Shown here: positions 38,789-48,893 of the stretch, piece by piece
Position numbering within the stretch: position 1 is the stretch's first letter
How the letters are laid out: the number at the start of each line of letters is the position of its first letter
Assembly: GCF_900115125.1 (NCBI RefSeq)
Contig: NZ_FOVJ01000002.1
Location: 310,001 to 374,000 of the forward strand
Direction of reading: 5' to 3'
DNA: 64,000 nt
From: Nitrosospira briensis
GTDB lineage: Bacteria; Pseudomonadota; Gammaproteobacteria; Burkholderiales; Nitrosomonadaceae
The notes under the pieces: generated by a model
What the model was told of the DNA's origin: nothing
The model's database searches: none
Seen by the model: the letters and a program-made list of their open reading frames with translations, nothing else
Program-made: the position numbers and the translations under genes

Positions 38789-40021
38789 ATGAAATCCTCG
38801 CGCCCCCTGGATTTCACATATTACGTGCTGGTCCGCTTCTTCCAGCACAATTGCACACAGGTTGCCGGAAGCCTTACCTTCACTACTCTGCTCTCGCTAG
38901 TGCCGTTAATCACTATCGCACTATCTGTCGTGGCGGCATTTCCCGCGTTTACTGAATTTTCAACCCAGATAAAAATATTCATTCTCACCACTATGGTGCC
39001 GGAAGCGGCAAATAAGGTCATCGCCGTATATATGCAGCAATTCGCCGACAACGCGGTGAAACTGACCGCCATCGGCACTGCTTTTCTGGGGGTGACGGCG
39101 CTTGCGCTGATGCTGACCATCGACAAAGCGCTAAACTCCATATGGCGGGTTTCCCGGCTACGACCCCTCCTGCACCGGCTGCTGATATACTGGGCGGTAC
39201 TCACCATTGGTCCACTATTGATCGGCGCGAGCTTGTCGCTTACTTCCTGGCTGATCGGAACGTCGATGGGTCTTACCCGGGACATTCCGGGCATCGATAT
39301 CGCGCTTCTGCGCCTGGGACCACTCGTCCTGACTAGTATTGCCTTTTCGATTCCCTATCTCATTGTCCCTAATCGCCAGGTTTCATGGCGTCATGCGATG
39401 GTGGGCGGCGTGGCCGCGGCCGTGGGATTCGAGGTTATGAAGCAGGGGTTCGCCATTTATGTCACCCGGTTTCCCACTTATCAGGCGGTGTATGGCACGT
39501 TTGCCGCTATCCCTATTTTCCTGCTGTGGATTTATCTCTCATGGTTGATGGTGTTGCTGGGCGCGGTAATTGCCGCTTCCCTTTCCAGTTGGCGTTTCGG
39601 TACATGGCGGCGCGACCCGGCAGCAAAGGGCAAGCAGTTTTTCGACGCGTTGCGCCTGTTACAGATACTGGGAGAGGCGCTAAAGACAGGCAAAGTTGAA
39701 ACTTATTCCAGTTTGCAGCAAGGACTGGCGCTGACTCCCGAAGAGCTGGAGCCGATGATGGAGCTTCTGAGCCAGGCCGGGCTCGTCCAGCAGGTGAAGA
39801 CAGGAGGATGGGTTTTGATACTTGATCCCGCTAAAATCATGGTTGCCGATATTTATCGCCTGTTTACATTTCGCCCCGAGGCGGTGCGCTTCGCTGCTGC
39901 GGGCGATGAAAAGCTGGAGCATCTGCTGGACGAGATTGCGGCCGGAATGAACGAGAAAATGAATCTCCCGCTGTCGCAACTTTTTGCGTCATCGCAACCA
40001 GATAAAGTGGTGGTGAATTGA
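38789..40021 (+). CDS. YihY/virulence factor BrkB family membrane protein
   Basis: A 410-residue protein with about six membrane segments in the first 270 residues. QVAGSLTFTTLLSLVPLITIALSVV near residue 25 and AVYGTFAAIPIFLLWIYLSWLMVLLGA near residue 230 are the hallmarks of YihY (UPF0761; older databases call it RNase BN). The C-terminal 130 residues are soluble and look like a winged helix, as in other betaproteobacterial members. The biochemical role of the family is not settled; the RNase BN name was an error corrected by assigning that enzyme to rbn/elaC. A thioredoxin-like gene follows closely. Confidence 0.88.
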   Translation: MKSSRPLDFTYYVLVRFFQHNCTQVAGSLTFTTLLSLVPLITIALSVVAAFPAFTEFSTQIKIFILTTMVPEAANKVIAVYMQQFADNAVKLTAIGTAFLGVTALALMLTIDKALNSIWRVSRLRPLLHRLLIYWAVLTIGPLLIGASLSLTSWLIGTSMGLTRDIPGIDIALLRLGPLVLTSIAFSIPYLIVPNRQVSWRHAMVGGVAAAVGFEVMKQGFAIYVTRFPTYQAVYGTFAAIPIFLLWIYLSWLMVLLGAVIAASLSSWRFGTWRRDPAAKGKQFFDALRLLQILGEALKTGKVETYSSLQQGLALTPEELEPMMELLSQAGLVQQVKTGGWVLILDPAKIMVADIYRLFTFRPEAVRFAAAGDEKLEHLLDEIAAGMNEKMNLPLSQLFASSQPDKVVVN

Positions 40022-40043
40022 ACTTCAAGGGTTGTCCAAAAAA

Positions 40044-40553
40044 ATGACGCGATACTGTCTTGCCGTTTTGGTGTGCCTGTCCTTATCCCTGTCCAATGCC
40101 CAGGCCGTGGGCTTTACTTTTACGGACCATACGGGCAAGAAACTCACGCTTTCTGACTACAAAGGCAAATGGGTAGTGATAAATTTCTGGGCAACGTGGT
40201 GCCCACCTTGTCTGAAGGAAATCCCGGATCTCGTGTCGCTCTACGAGAGCCGGAAAAAAGATGTAATGGTTATCGGTGTCGCGATGGATTACCGTAATCC
40301 TAAAACGGTGCTTAAATTTGTTGACTCCATGTCCATTTCTTATCCGATTGTTTTTGGCGATAAAAAAATTGCCTCGCAGATCGGACCCGTCTCAATGCTG
40401 CCTACCACCTATTTATTTGACCCTGCCGGGAAGCCGGCAGCCTACAAGGTGGGGATAATTTCCCGCGAAGACCTGGAGGGCTTCATGCGGGAAAATCCGG
40501 TAGTGGAACCGGGCGGACGTTCAGGCGGGAAAACGCAACGAAAGGACAAGTGA
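40044..40553 (+). CDS. Thioredoxin-like TlpA/ResA family protein, exported
   Basis: About 169 residues with a signal peptide (LAVLVCLSLSLSNAQA) and an AhpC/TSA-Redoxin thioredoxin fold. The redox motif is WATWCPPC, followed by the cis-Pro segment (MLPTTYLFDPAG). Such proteins reduce periplasmic disulfides, often for cytochrome c maturation, which would suit a cell with many c-type cytochromes. A TTG at 40032 is an alternative start. It follows the YihY-like gene by about 20 bases and converges with proS. A small hairpin GGCCTA-CGT-TAGGCC (40592-40606) lies in the convergent gap. Confidence 0.9.
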   Translation: MTRYCLAVLVCLSLSLSNAQAVGFTFTDHTGKKLTLSDYKGKWVVINFWATWCPPCLKEIPDLVSLYESRKKDVMVIGVAMDYRNPKTVLKFVDSMSISYPIVFGDKKIASQIGPVSMLPTTYLFDPAGKPAAYKVGIISREDLEGFMRENPVVEPGGRSGGKTQRKDK

Positions 40554-40673
40554 ATTCCTGCAAGCAACAGGATATCTACTATCGAGACAAGGGCCTACGT
40601 TAGGCCACCTGTCGAGAGAACCGTCATGGAGGGCCGGCAGATGAACGCAGAAAGGCAATTACAGGACATCACG

Positions 40674-42389
40674 TCAGGCTCCGCGTATTCTTGATTTTAT
40701 AAACCCGACAATATCTTGGGATGGATAAGGAATAGCTTGTGCTTTCTCGTCCCGTCGCCCCTGATACTCTATTATTCCTTGCTTCAAGCTTCTCTCGCCG
40801 ATAACGATACGATGGGGAATGCCTATCAGCTCCATGTCAGCAAACATCACACCGGGCCGATCGTCCCGGTCATCCAGCAGAACATCGATGCCGGCGTCGC
40901 ACAGCGCAGCATATATACTCTCGGCCTCGATCCTGACCTCCGTATTTTTCTTTAGCCCGATGGGGATGATAACGACCTGGAAAGGCGCCATCGCCTCCGG
41001 AAAGATAATACCGCCCGCATCATGGTTCTGCTCGACGGCGGCAGCTACAATGCGTGATACGCCAATGCCATAGCAACCCATTTCCATGGGCCGGCTCTGC
41101 CCTGATTCATCGAGATAAACGGCTTTCATCGCTTCCGAGTATTTAGTGTGCAACTGGAAAATATGCCCCACTTCTATGCCGCGGCAGATATCCAGCTTTC
41201 CCCCGCCATCGGGCGATGGATCGCCAGGAATCACATTGCGGATGTCGAAGACATGGTCGGGTTCTTTCATATCACGGCCAAAATTCGCATTCACGAGATG
41301 GTAATTCTCTTCATTCGCACCGCACACGAAATCGTTCATTGCCGCTACGGTACGGTCCGCGATGACGGGAAGGGTCAGGCCGGCAGGTCCAATATATCCT
41401 GGAAGGCAACCGGTTTTTGCGCGAATTTCCTCTTCGTTCGCTAACCGGAAGTCGCAAAGAAAAGGAATCTTGCGAACTTTCGTCTCGTTGAGGTGATGGT
41501 CGCCGCGTAGCAGCAATAGATATACTTCGCCATTTGCCACTACTGCCAGCGTTTTTATCGTTTGCTCAACAGGAAGGCTCAAGAACGCGGCCACTTCCTC
41601 ACAGGTCTTTTTGCCCACCGTCTCGACTTTCCGCATTACGCTTCCAGCCGCACCGCGAGGCCCTGCCGGCGGCAATGCCTCGGCCATTTCCACGTTAGCC
41701 GCGTATTCCGAATCCGGGCAAAAAGCGATGGCGTCCTCGCCTGAATCCGCTAATACGTGAAACTCATGCGAACCGCTGCCTCCCATTGGTCCGGTATCCG
41801 CTGTCACTGCGCGAAATCCCACTCCCAGGCGGCTGAATATCCGGCAGTAGGCTTCATGCATCGCTGCGTATGTTTTCTCCAGGCTGTCACTGCCGGCGTG
41901 AAACGAATAAGCGTCTTTCATGACGAATTCGCGGGCGCGCATGACGCCGAAGCGCGGCCGGATTTCGTCGCGGAATTTGGTTTGAATCTGGTAAAAGGTC
42001 AATGGCAACTGACGGTAGCTTCTAATCTCCCGCCGGGCGATGTCTGTAATAACCTCCTCATGGGTAGGGCCAAAGCAAAAATCGCGCTGATGCCTGTCCT
42101 TGATTCTCAACATCTGGGGACCGAACACATCCCAGCGTCCCGTTTCGCGCCACAATTCAGCAGGCTGTATGGCCGGCATCAGAAGTTCCAGCGCGCCGCT
42201 TGCGTCCATCTCTTCCCGCACGACACTTTCAACCTTCCGCAGGACTTTAAGACCGAGTGGCATCCACGTGTAAAGCCCGCTCCCTAGCCGCCTGATGAGG
42301 CCGGCGCGCAGCATCAGCTTGTGGCTTATCAATTCCGCCTCGGCGGGGGCTTCCTTGAGAGTGGAAATAAAAAAACTTGCTAGGCGCAT
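40674..42389 (-). CDS. proS: Prolyl-tRNA synthetase
   Basis: A 571-residue class II aminoacyl-tRNA synthetase of the bacterial type. Motif 2 ([14 protein letters not shown], near residue 107) and motif 3 ([20 protein letters not shown] near residue 440) are visible, with the INS editing domain inserted between them (about 230-390). The C-terminal anticodon-binding domain runs from about 470. Length matches E. coli (572). It is divergent from rppH, with about 175 bases for both promoters. Confidence 0.97.
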   Translation of the reverse strand: MRLASFFISTLKEAPAEAELISHKLMLRAGLIRRLGSGLYTWMPLGLKVLRKVESVVREEMDASGALELLMPAIQPAELWRETGRWDVFGPQMLRIKDRHQRDFCFGPTHEEVITDIARREIRSYRQLPLTFYQIQTKFRDEIRPRFGVMRAREFVMKDAYSFHAGSDSLEKTYAAMHEAYCRIFSRLGVGFRAVTADTGPMGGSGSHEFHVLADSGEDAIAFCPDSEYAANVEMAEALPPAGPRGAAGSVMRKVETVGKKTCEEVAAFLSLPVEQTIKTLAVVANGEVYLLLLRGDHHLNETKVRKIPFLCDFRLANEEEIRAKTGCLPGYIGPAGLTLPVIADRTVAAMNDFVCGANEENYHLVNANFGRDMKEPDHVFDIRNVIPGDPSPDGGGKLDICRGIEVGHIFQLHTKYSEAMKAVYLDESGQSRPMEMGCYGIGVSRIVAAAVEQNHDAGGIIFPEAMAPFQVVIIPIGLKKNTEVRIEAESIYAALCDAGIDVLLDDRDDRPGVMFADMELIGIPHRIVIGERSLKQGIIEYQGRRDEKAQAIPYPSQDIVGFIKSRIRGA

Positions 42390-42565
42390 ATGCGGTCCGC
42401 TGTGACGGTGGGACCTGCAATTCTACTCTGAAAAGTCATCCCATTTTCAGCCGCACTGCCTGTGCTTCCTTAACCGTTGTTTTATTAAACTCTTGGCAGC
42501 TTTCAATCTGGGATAAAATGTGGAAAAATCTATTCCTATTGTGATGGATAAAACGGGTGAATCGC

Positions 42566-43129
42566 ATGATCGACCGTAACGGATATCGCTCAAATGTGGG
42601 TATCATTCTGCTGAACTCGAAAAACGAAGTATTCTGGGGGAAACGCATCAAGCAGGATTCCTGGCAATTTCCGCAAGGAGGCATCAAGCCGGGCGAGAGT
42701 CCGGAGCAGGCGATGTATCGGGAATTGACGGAAGAAGTCGGCTTGCATCCCTGGCATGTGGAGATCATTGGCCGAACACGGCATTGGCTTCGCTATGAAG
42801 TGCCGGATCAATGGATAAGGCGCGACTGGCGAGGAAATTACAAGGGCCAAAAACAAATCTGGTATCTTTTGCGACTGATAGGGCGTGACTGCGACGTATC
42901 CCTGCGCACCAGCGTCCGTCCTGAATTTGATGCGTGGCGATGGAACCAGTACTGGGTAGAACTGGAGTCCGTGGTCGAATTCAAACGCCAGGTTTACCGG
43001 CAGGCCTTGACGGAACTGGCGCGCTTGCTCAACCGTCCCCTCCCTCCCACCGGAAGTGATGGTTATGGCAGATCGGGCTACGGCAGCAGGAAACAGTTTG
43101 CAATTGGTCCAGTCAAACATAGCGAGTAA
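42566..43129 (+). CDS. rppH: RNA 5'-pyrophosphohydrolase
   Basis: A 187-residue Nudix hydrolase that removes pyrophosphate from mRNA 5' ends and so triggers decay. The start [17 protein letters not shown] is the RppH pattern, and the Nudix box (GX5EX7REUXEEXGU) spans about residues 38-60 ([23 protein letters not shown]). The sequences WFGK-like [16 protein letters not shown] and QIWYLLRL also match. A GTG at 42557 is an alternative start, but GGGTGA suits the ATG at 42566. It is next to proS, as in many betaproteobacteria. Confidence 0.95.
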   Translation: MIDRNGYRSNVGIILLNSKNEVFWGKRIKQDSWQFPQGGIKPGESPEQAMYRELTEEVGLHPWHVEIIGRTRHWLRYEVPDQWIRRDWRGNYKGQKQIWYLLRLIGRDCDVSLRTSVRPEFDAWRWNQYWVELESVVEFKRQVYRQALTELARLLNRPLPPTGSDGYGRSGYGSRKQFAIGPVKHSE

Positions 43130-43421
43130 ATCGGACAAGCAGCATTCCAGCACGGAACAGCATGAAATATTCCCGGACCGGGAAGACCGGTGTGCCGAGC
43201 CATGCCCGGGCACTCCCCGGATTCGATTGGCAGGAGTCCCGCGTTTCATATTTAGCCGTGCCAGGCCCTTACCTCTTTTTTTACAGCAGCAAGCTCCATC
43301 GCGACATATGATATCCGATACCTTGTTCCCGTCCCGAGCCGCAGATAAACTTGCCCATGGCTTCAGTTTGTTAGGCGTAATCGGCTGCGCCACTACAGCC
43401 GCGTTTTTTAGGAGATTACCG

Positions 43422-44426
43422 ATGATAATGCGGGCATTGATCATATCGCTGCTATCTGTTGGAACCATTGCCGCGCCGCCAGTCATGGCTGCCGCTGCCG
43501 ATGAACCCATTCAGCCAATTGAAGCCGCCAAACCCAAGAATGAAAACATGGTGGAACTGGGCAAGATGCTTTTTTTTGATCCACGCTTATCGAAGTCCGG
43601 ATTCATCTCGTGCAACTCCTGCCACAACCTGAGCATGGGCGGCTCAGACAATCTGCCCTCATCAATCGGCCATAAGTGGCATCAGGGCCCGATCAATTCG
43701 CCTACAGTGCTGAATTCCAGCATGAATCTGGCGCAGTTCTGGGATGGCCGTGCCAAGACCTTGAAGGACCAGGCTGGCGGCCCGATCGCAAACCCCGGGG
43801 AAATGGCGTTCAGCCACGAATTGGCGGTGGGCGTGCTCCAGTCCATCCCCCAGTACCGGAATCGCTTCAAAGAGGTGTTTGGTTCCGACAAGATTGACAT
43901 CGGCATGGTAACGGATGCAATCGCCGCCTTTGAAGAAACACTGGTTACACCTGACTCCCGTTTCGATAAATGGCTCAAGGGCGACAAGGCGGCCATAAAT
44001 CAAACCGAACGGGAAGGATACAATCTCTTCAAGGATGCCGGGTGCACGGGCTGTCATAATGGAGCTGCGGTCGGCGGGGCCTCATTCCAGAAGATGGGTG
44101 TAATGGAACCTTACAAAACAAAGAGCAAGGCGGAAGGCCGGTTTGCGATAACTGGAAAGGATGCGGACCGCATGATGTTCAAGGTACCCACCTTGCGAAA
44201 TATCGAGTTGACTTATCCATATTTTCATGACGGTGCTGCCGCAAGCCTCGAAGACGCGGTGAACACGATGGGCCGTCTACAGTTGGGCCGCAACTTCACC
44301 AAGGATGAAAACGCGAAGATCGTAGCCTTCCTGAAGACGCTTACCGGTAAGCAACCTCAATTCCTGATACCCATTCTGCCGCCCTCAACCAAGGAGACCC
44401 CGAAACCTAAACCGTTTGATGATTAA
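43422..44426 (+). CDS. Diheme cytochrome c peroxidase (CcpA/MauG family)
   Basis: A 334-residue periplasmic protein with signal peptide (ALIISLLSVGTIAAPPVMA). Two heme motifs are seen: CNSCH at 64-68 and CTGCH from residue 208. Sequence around them (ELGKMLFFDPRLSKSG; VPTLRNIELTYPYFHDGAA) is characteristic of bacterial cytochrome c peroxidases, which reduce H2O2 with electrons from c-type cytochromes. I chose the ATG at 43422, which has AGGAG seven bases upstream; the frame runs open much further 5' over rppH. The C terminus is Pro/Lys-rich. It lies alone between rppH and hfq. Confidence 0.92.
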   Translation: MIMRALIISLLSVGTIAAPPVMAAAADEPIQPIEAAKPKNENMVELGKMLFFDPRLSKSGFISCNSCHNLSMGGSDNLPSSIGHKWHQGPINSPTVLNSSMNLAQFWDGRAKTLKDQAGGPIANPGEMAFSHELAVGVLQSIPQYRNRFKEVFGSDKIDIGMVTDAIAAFEETLVTPDSRFDKWLKGDKAAINQTEREGYNLFKDAGCTGCHNGAAVGGASFQKMGVMEPYKTKSKAEGRFAITGKDADRMMFKVPTLRNIELTYPYFHDGAAASLEDAVNTMGRLQLGRNFTKDENAKIVAFLKTLTGKQPQFLIPILPPSTKETPKPKPFDD

Positions 44427-44848
44427 TCAGTACAGGGGAAAACCGGATCGCGCTCCTTGATGCCTCTTCTCTTGCGAGAGAACGCCATAAGTTGCGCGTT
44501 GCCGGACCTGCATTCATCGGAAGGCGTTCCGTACTGCACTTTCGGATGAAAAAGTATGCCAGGTTGAGTTACAGCCCGGGCTCAGCCGGGACTTGCATTT
44601 TGGCTGCGCTCAAGTCAGGCACTGCGGGTATTGCCACGCCGGAAATAGCGAAGATTGCGGTGATGCTCCTGTTCTTTTTTTATCCCCGCTGATTCAATTC
44701 TCCGGAGAATTGCAGGTGGGGAGATTAATATTTGTCATACCCGTGTTTTCGGTATTCGCCGCTGATTCGGCTCCCCTTTACAAATATGGATTTACTCTTG
44801 AAAATCAAGTAGAGTTACTTCTTGAATAATTAAAATACGGAGTCACCA
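44427..44848. other. Intergenic region upstream of hfq
   Basis: About 420 bases; the small frame inside has no ribosome site and I do not call it. It contains a perfect 18-base palindrome (listed separately) and, near 44794-44815, an imperfect inverted repeat ACTCTTGA-AAA-TCAAG-T-AGAGT close before hfq. AATAAT/TAAAAT sequences near 44825-44836 may hold the hfq -10 box, but no well-spaced -35 is seen. Confidence 0.4.
44695..44712. promoter_or_regulatory. Perfect 18-bp palindrome upstream of hfq
   Basis: CAATTCTCCGGAGAATTG is identical to its reverse complement. With no loop it looks like a site for a dimeric DNA-binding protein, not an RNA hairpin. It lies 137 bases before hfq and about 270 after the peroxidase gene. 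The binding protein is unknown. Confidence 0.45.
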
Positions 44849-45094
44849 ATGAGCGCTAAGGGGCAATTGTTACAAGACCCGTTTCTAAATACATTGCGGA
44901 AGGAACATATTCCAGTGTCAATTTATCTGGTAAACGGAATCAAGCTGCAAGGACATATTGACTCATTTGATCAATATGTGGTGCTGCTGAAGAATACTGT
45001 TACGCAAATGGTATACAAACACGCGATTTCCACTGTTGTCCCCGCAAGGGCTGTGAACATTCCATTTGAGGCGCCCACTATACCTGATGCTTGA
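44849..45094 (+). CDS. hfq: RNA chaperone Hfq
   Basis: An 81-residue Sm-like protein that forms hexamers and pairs small RNAs with mRNAs. It starts [19 protein letters not shown]; the Sm1 motif ([20 protein letters not shown]) and Sm2 motif (YKHAIST) are intact, including Gln8 and the YKH proximal-face residues. The C-terminal tail is short, as in other betaproteobacteria. AATACGGAGTC gives a GGAG ribosome site. It overlaps hflX by eight bases. Confidence 0.98.
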   Translation: MSAKGQLLQDPFLNTLRKEHIPVSIYLVNGIKLQGHIDSFDQYVVLLKNTVTQMVYKHAISTVVPARAVNIPFEAPTIPDA

Positions 45095-46247
45095 TCGACC
45101 CGCAGCGAACACGTTTAACACTAACGCCGCTGATAAGGCTGTACTGGTCAGTCTGGATTTTGGGGAGAGCGATCCTGCCGAGAATCTGGAAGAATTACGA
45201 CGGCTGGCTGCGAGCGATCAGCTTACGATTTCCGCGGTTGTCAACGGCAAGCGCTTAAAGCCGGACCCGGCGACCTTCGCAGGTAGTGGAAAGGTCGATG
45301 AAATAGCGGCGGCATTGGAACAAACCGGAGCCTCCCTGGTCATTTTCAACCACGACCTCTCTCCTGCCCAGCAACGTAATCTGGAGCAGCGCGTCGAGCA
45401 CAGGGTAATAGACCGCACCAGCCTGATTCTGGATATCTTCGCGCAACGCGCCAAAAGTCATGAAGGAAAGTTGCAGGTGGAACTTGCGCAGCTTGAGCAC
45501 CTTGCAACCCGGTTGGTACGCGGCTGGAGCCATCTGGAACGCCAAAAAGGCGGTATTGGTTTACGCGGCCCCGGCGAAACGCAATTGGAGACGGACCGGC
45601 GCCTGCTGGGGAAGCGCGTTAAACTGCTGAAGGAAAAACTTGCAAAATTCCAGGCGCAACGCGCGTTGCAGCGCCGCTCCAGGCAGCGCGGCCAAGTAAT
45701 GTCTGTTTCCATCGTCGGCTATACCAACGCCGGCAAGTCCACCCTGTTCAATAATCTCACCCGCGCCCATACCTACGTAGCTGATCAATTATTCGCGACT
45801 CTGGACGCAACTACCCGGAAATTGTTCATCCAGGATTACGGTCCCCTCGTGCTCTCGGATACGGTGGGTTTCATCCGCGATTTGCCCCATTCACTTGTCG
45901 CCGCTTTCCGAGCCACCCTGGAGGAAACAGTACAAGCCGATTTATTGCTCCACGTGGCGGACGCGGGCAGTCCTGCCCGTGCTGAGCAGATTGATGAAGT
46001 CAACAAGGTGCTGAAGGAAATTGGTGCCGACACCGTTCCACAGATACTGGTGCTGAACAAGGTGGACCTTATCGACTTATCCGCGGGCGGCGCGGGTTAT
46101 CGGCGTGATGAGTATGGTAGAATCGAGCAAATCCGATTGAGCGCAAAAACCGGCGAGGGGCTGGAATTTATCAGGCTGGCCCTGGCAGAAGCAATTGAGG
46201 AGCGTGCATTGCACGGGCGTGAGGACAGACCGCATGCCCGACCGTAA
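45087..46247 (+). CDS. hflX: GTPase HflX
   Basis: A 386-residue ribosome-associated GTPase that splits stalled 70S ribosomes in the family. The N-terminal HflX domain is followed by a Gly-rich segment ([17 protein letters not shown], near residue 165) and the G domain: G1 [12 protein letters not shown] near residue 210, G3 DTVGFI, G4 NKVDL. I chose the ATG at 45087 inside the end of hfq over a TTG at 45066. It continues the hfq-hflX-hflK-hflC order. Confidence 0.96.
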   Translation: MLDRPAANTFNTNAADKAVLVSLDFGESDPAENLEELRRLAASDQLTISAVVNGKRLKPDPATFAGSGKVDEIAAALEQTGASLVIFNHDLSPAQQRNLEQRVEHRVIDRTSLILDIFAQRAKSHEGKLQVELAQLEHLATRLVRGWSHLERQKGGIGLRGPGETQLETDRRLLGKRVKLLKEKLAKFQAQRALQRRSRQRGQVMSVSIVGYTNAGKSTLFNNLTRAHTYVADQLFATLDATTRKLFIQDYGPLVLSDTVGFIRDLPHSLVAAFRATLEETVQADLLLHVADAGSPARAEQIDEVNKVLKEIGADTVPQILVLNKVDLIDLSAGGAGYRRDEYGRIEQIRLSAKTGEGLEFIRLALAEAIEERALHGREDRPHARP

Positions 46248-46383
46248 TGACACTATAGCTCCTCGCCGTGTTTGTTTGTCCATCCGTTCCATAACACGTT
46301 TGTTTTCTACGGCAAGCTGAAATCCGAAGTTTTCACCGTACCGTTTAATGTCTATCTGCATTAAACAAAAAATAGGAATCATC

Positions 46384-47577
46384 ATGGGATTAAACGATCC
46401 CCAGTGGGGAAGAAAAAAAGGCAATTCCGGTCCACCTGACCTGGATCAACTGTGGCGCAACTTCAACAAGAAGCTCAATAACCTTTTGAAGCGCAAGGGC
46501 GGGGGCAACGGGCCTGGCGGCGGCGAGGGACCGGCCGGCGGTCCTCCGAAGCGATATAACGTCAGCATCGGGTTGCTTATCGGGCTGCTCCTTCTGCTGT
46601 GGATAGGCAGCGGATTTTACATTGTGAACGAAGGCCAGCGAGGCATCGTATTACGTTTCGGAAAGTATGTGGAAAGCACCCAGGCGGGCTTGCGCTGGCA
46701 TTTGCCCTATCCGATCGAGGTAGTGGAAGCCGTTAATGTGAGCCAGGTACGCACGGTGGAAATCGGCTATCGTAACAATGTGAGAAGCAAGGTATTGAAA
46801 GAATCGCTGATGCTGACCGATGACGAAAATATTGTCGATATTCAGTTTGCGGTGCAATACATCCTCAAGAATCCCGAGGAATTCCTGTTCACCAACCGCG
46901 AACCGGAAAACGCGGTGCTGCAAGCGGCGGAAACCGCAATACGGGAAATCATCGGTAAAAGTAAAATGGATTTTGTGCTATATGAGGGCCGCGAACAGGT
47001 GGCGGCGAAAGCAACCGAACTGATGCAGGACATCCTCGATCGCTACAAGATAGGGATTGCCATCAGTAAAGTGACAATGCAGAACGCGCAACCGCCGGAG
47101 CAGGTGCAGGCGGCTTTTGATGATGCGGTCAAGGCAGGTCAGGATAGGGAACGGCAGAAAAATGAAGGTCAAGCCTACGCCAACGATGTTATTCCCAAGG
47201 CCAAGGGTAACGCGGCGCGATTGCTGGAAGAGTCTGAAGGGTACAAGCAACGCGTAATTGCAAGTTCCGAGGGTGAGGCAAGCCGCTTTAAACAGGTTCT
47301 TGCTGAATATAGTAAAGCGCCTGCCGTGACCCGTGACCGGCTTTATCTGGACATGATGGAAGAGGTGCTTTCGAACACCAGCAAAATTATCGTGGATCAG
47401 AAAAGCGGCAGCAATCTGCTCTATTTACCGCTGGATAAACTGATACAAACGAGCGGGCCCTCGTCTTCACCTGCGCTGCCATCCGAAGCGCCATCCGGCG
47501 TTTCGCAAGAGGCTGTGCCGGACGGCGGTGCTCGCACTCGCGAGGCGTTTCGCGGCCGTGAACGGGAGACAAGATAA
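46384..47577 (+). CDS. hflK: Membrane protease modulator HflK
   Basis: A 397-residue SPFH/prohibitin-family protein. A Gly/Lys-rich cytoplasmic N terminus (GGGNGPGGGEGPAGG) precedes one membrane segment (VSIGLLIGLLLLLWIGSGFYIV, near residues 57-78), then the periplasmic SPFH domain and a coiled-coil tail. With HflC it forms a large cage that binds and restrains FtsH (encoded at 1.6-3.5 kb). The ATG at 46384 has AGGAATC upstream; the frame's earlier starts lack one. hflC begins at the next base after its stop. Confidence 0.96.
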   Translation: MGLNDPQWGRKKGNSGPPDLDQLWRNFNKKLNNLLKRKGGGNGPGGGEGPAGGPPKRYNVSIGLLIGLLLLLWIGSGFYIVNEGQRGIVLRFGKYVESTQAGLRWHLPYPIEVVEAVNVSQVRTVEIGYRNNVRSKVLKESLMLTDDENIVDIQFAVQYILKNPEEFLFTNREPENAVLQAAETAIREIIGKSKMDFVLYEGREQVAAKATELMQDILDRYKIGIAISKVTMQNAQPPEQVQAAFDDAVKAGQDRERQKNEGQAYANDVIPKAKGNAARLLEESEGYKQRVIASSEGEASRFKQVLAEYSKAPAVTRDRLYLDMMEEVLSNTSKIIVDQKSGSNLLYLPLDKLIQTSGPSSSPALPSEAPSGVSQEAVPDGGARTREAFRGRERETR

Positions 47578-48456
47578 ATGAAAAACTATACCTCGTTGCT
47601 CTTGGGCATTCTTGTCGCCCTGTTCCTTCTGGGAACTTCTTCACTGTATATCGTGGACCAGCGCCAGCAAGCGATCTTGTTTCAACTAGGGGAGGTAGTC
47701 GATGTAAAGACGTCGCCCGGCCTGTATTTCAAGATTCCTTTGGCGCAGAACGTGCGCTATTTCGATTCTCGTATCCTGACCATGGATACAGCCGAACCCG
47801 AGCGCTTTATCACGTCGGAAAAAAAGAATGTATTGGTAGATCTGTTCGTGAAGTGGCGGATCATCGACGTCAAGCAGTATTACGTCAGCGTGCGTGGCGA
47901 CGAAATGCTTGCGCAGACCCGCTTGGCGCAAACGGTGAATTCCAGCCTTCGGGATGAGTTCGGGAATCGCACGGTGCATGACGTGGTTTCCGGAGAGCGG
48001 GACAAGATAATGGAAATCATGCGCCAGAAAGCCGACGCCGACGCGCGCAAAATCGGAGTGGAGGTCGTGGACGTCAGGCTGAAGCGGGTGGATTTGCCTC
48101 AGGAAGTGAGCGAATCGGTCTATCGTCGCATGGAAGCGGAACGTAAACGGGTAGCGAATGAATTACGCTCCACGGGGTCGGCAGAGTCTGAAAAAATTCG
48201 CGCCGACGCCGACCGTCAACGCGAAGTCATTCTTGCGGAAGCTTACCGGAAAGCTCAGGAGGTAAAAGGTGAAGGTGATGCCAAGGCCTCCGCAATTTAC
48301 GCGAGCGCTTTTCAACCTAACCCGGAATTTTATGCTTTTTATCGTAGCCTGGAAGCCTATAAGCAGAGTTTCAGAAACAAGAGCGACATGATGGTGCTGG
48401 AGCCCACCTCCGAGTTTTTCAAGTATTTGAAGAACTCGGGTAGAAACGCGAAATGA
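47578..48456 (+). CDS. hflC: Membrane protease modulator HflC
   Basis: A 292-residue SPFH protein with one N-terminal membrane segment (SLLLGILVALFLLGTSSLYIV), then ERFITSEKKNVLVDLFVKWRI-type SPFH sequence near residue 80 and a coiled coil rich in charged residues (KVEAER-like MEAERKRVANELRS, near residue 190). Length is close to E. coli HflC. It starts directly after hflK, giving equal synthesis of the two partners. Confidence 0.96.
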   Translation: MKNYTSLLLGILVALFLLGTSSLYIVDQRQQAILFQLGEVVDVKTSPGLYFKIPLAQNVRYFDSRILTMDTAEPERFITSEKKNVLVDLFVKWRIIDVKQYYVSVRGDEMLAQTRLAQTVNSSLRDEFGNRTVHDVVSGERDKIMEIMRQKADADARKIGVEVVDVRLKRVDLPQEVSESVYRRMEAERKRVANELRSTGSAESEKIRADADRQREVILAEAYRKAQEVKGEGDAKASAIYASAFQPNPEFYAFYRSLEAYKQSFRNKSDMMVLEPTSEFFKYLKNSGRNAK

Positions 48457-48665
48457 TGGCGGATTTCCATGATTCGTCTCAATGCAAACGTTTTATGAAT
48501 TCCGGGATCTGCTGGCTGCGGTGAGTTCATGGCGGGATATGCAGACCTTGGGCATCCTGTTGCCGTGATATTTCTTTCGCAATTTCCCGCCGACAACGAT
48601 CTCGCTGGAACTTTAAATCGGCGAGTGCGTACCAAGCACCAAGTATCTACCGAGGTTATGGCGGC

Positions 48666-48851
48666 ATGTGGGACACGTTATTAATGGCGTTCGCCCTGAT
48701 GCTGGTGCTGGAAGGACTCGTTCCGTTCCTGATGCCCGGCGTTTGGCGGGAGACCTTCAGAAAACTGACGGAAACGGGCGACAATCAGATTCGCTTTATC
48801 GGTCTTACCTCTATGCTGGCGGGACTTCTTCTACTTTACCTCGTGAAATAG
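48666..48851 (+). CDS. DUF2065 family small membrane protein
   Basis: A 61-residue protein with two hydrophobic segments (LLMAFALMLVLEGLVPFLMP and FIGLTSMLAGLLLLYLV) joined by a charged loop with the family WRETFRKLTE and QIRFIGL. DUF2065 proteins (E. coli YjeT) sit between hflC and purA in many proteobacteria; the function is unknown. It lies about 210 bases after hflC and 42 before hisZ. Confidence 0.9.
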   Translation: MWDTLLMAFALMLVLEGLVPFLMPGVWRETFRKLTETGDNQIRFIGLTSMLAGLLLLYLVK

Positions 48852-48893
48852 GTCCGCGCTCGCACTTCTCTCAAGATGCAATGGAACGTAAAC

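Noticed and set aside
38701-38955. 84-codon frame at the start of the YihY-like gene
   Set aside because: It overlaps the YihY-like coding region in another frame and has no family features.
40592-40606. Hairpin GGCCTA-CGT-TAGGCC between the thioredoxin-like gene and proS
   Set aside because: The stem is only six pairs and has no T run on either strand, so a terminator call is not supported.
44492-44692. 66-codon frame upstream of hfq
   Set aside because: No ribosome site, no recognisable feature apart from a hydrophobic end, and it overlaps probable regulatory DNA.
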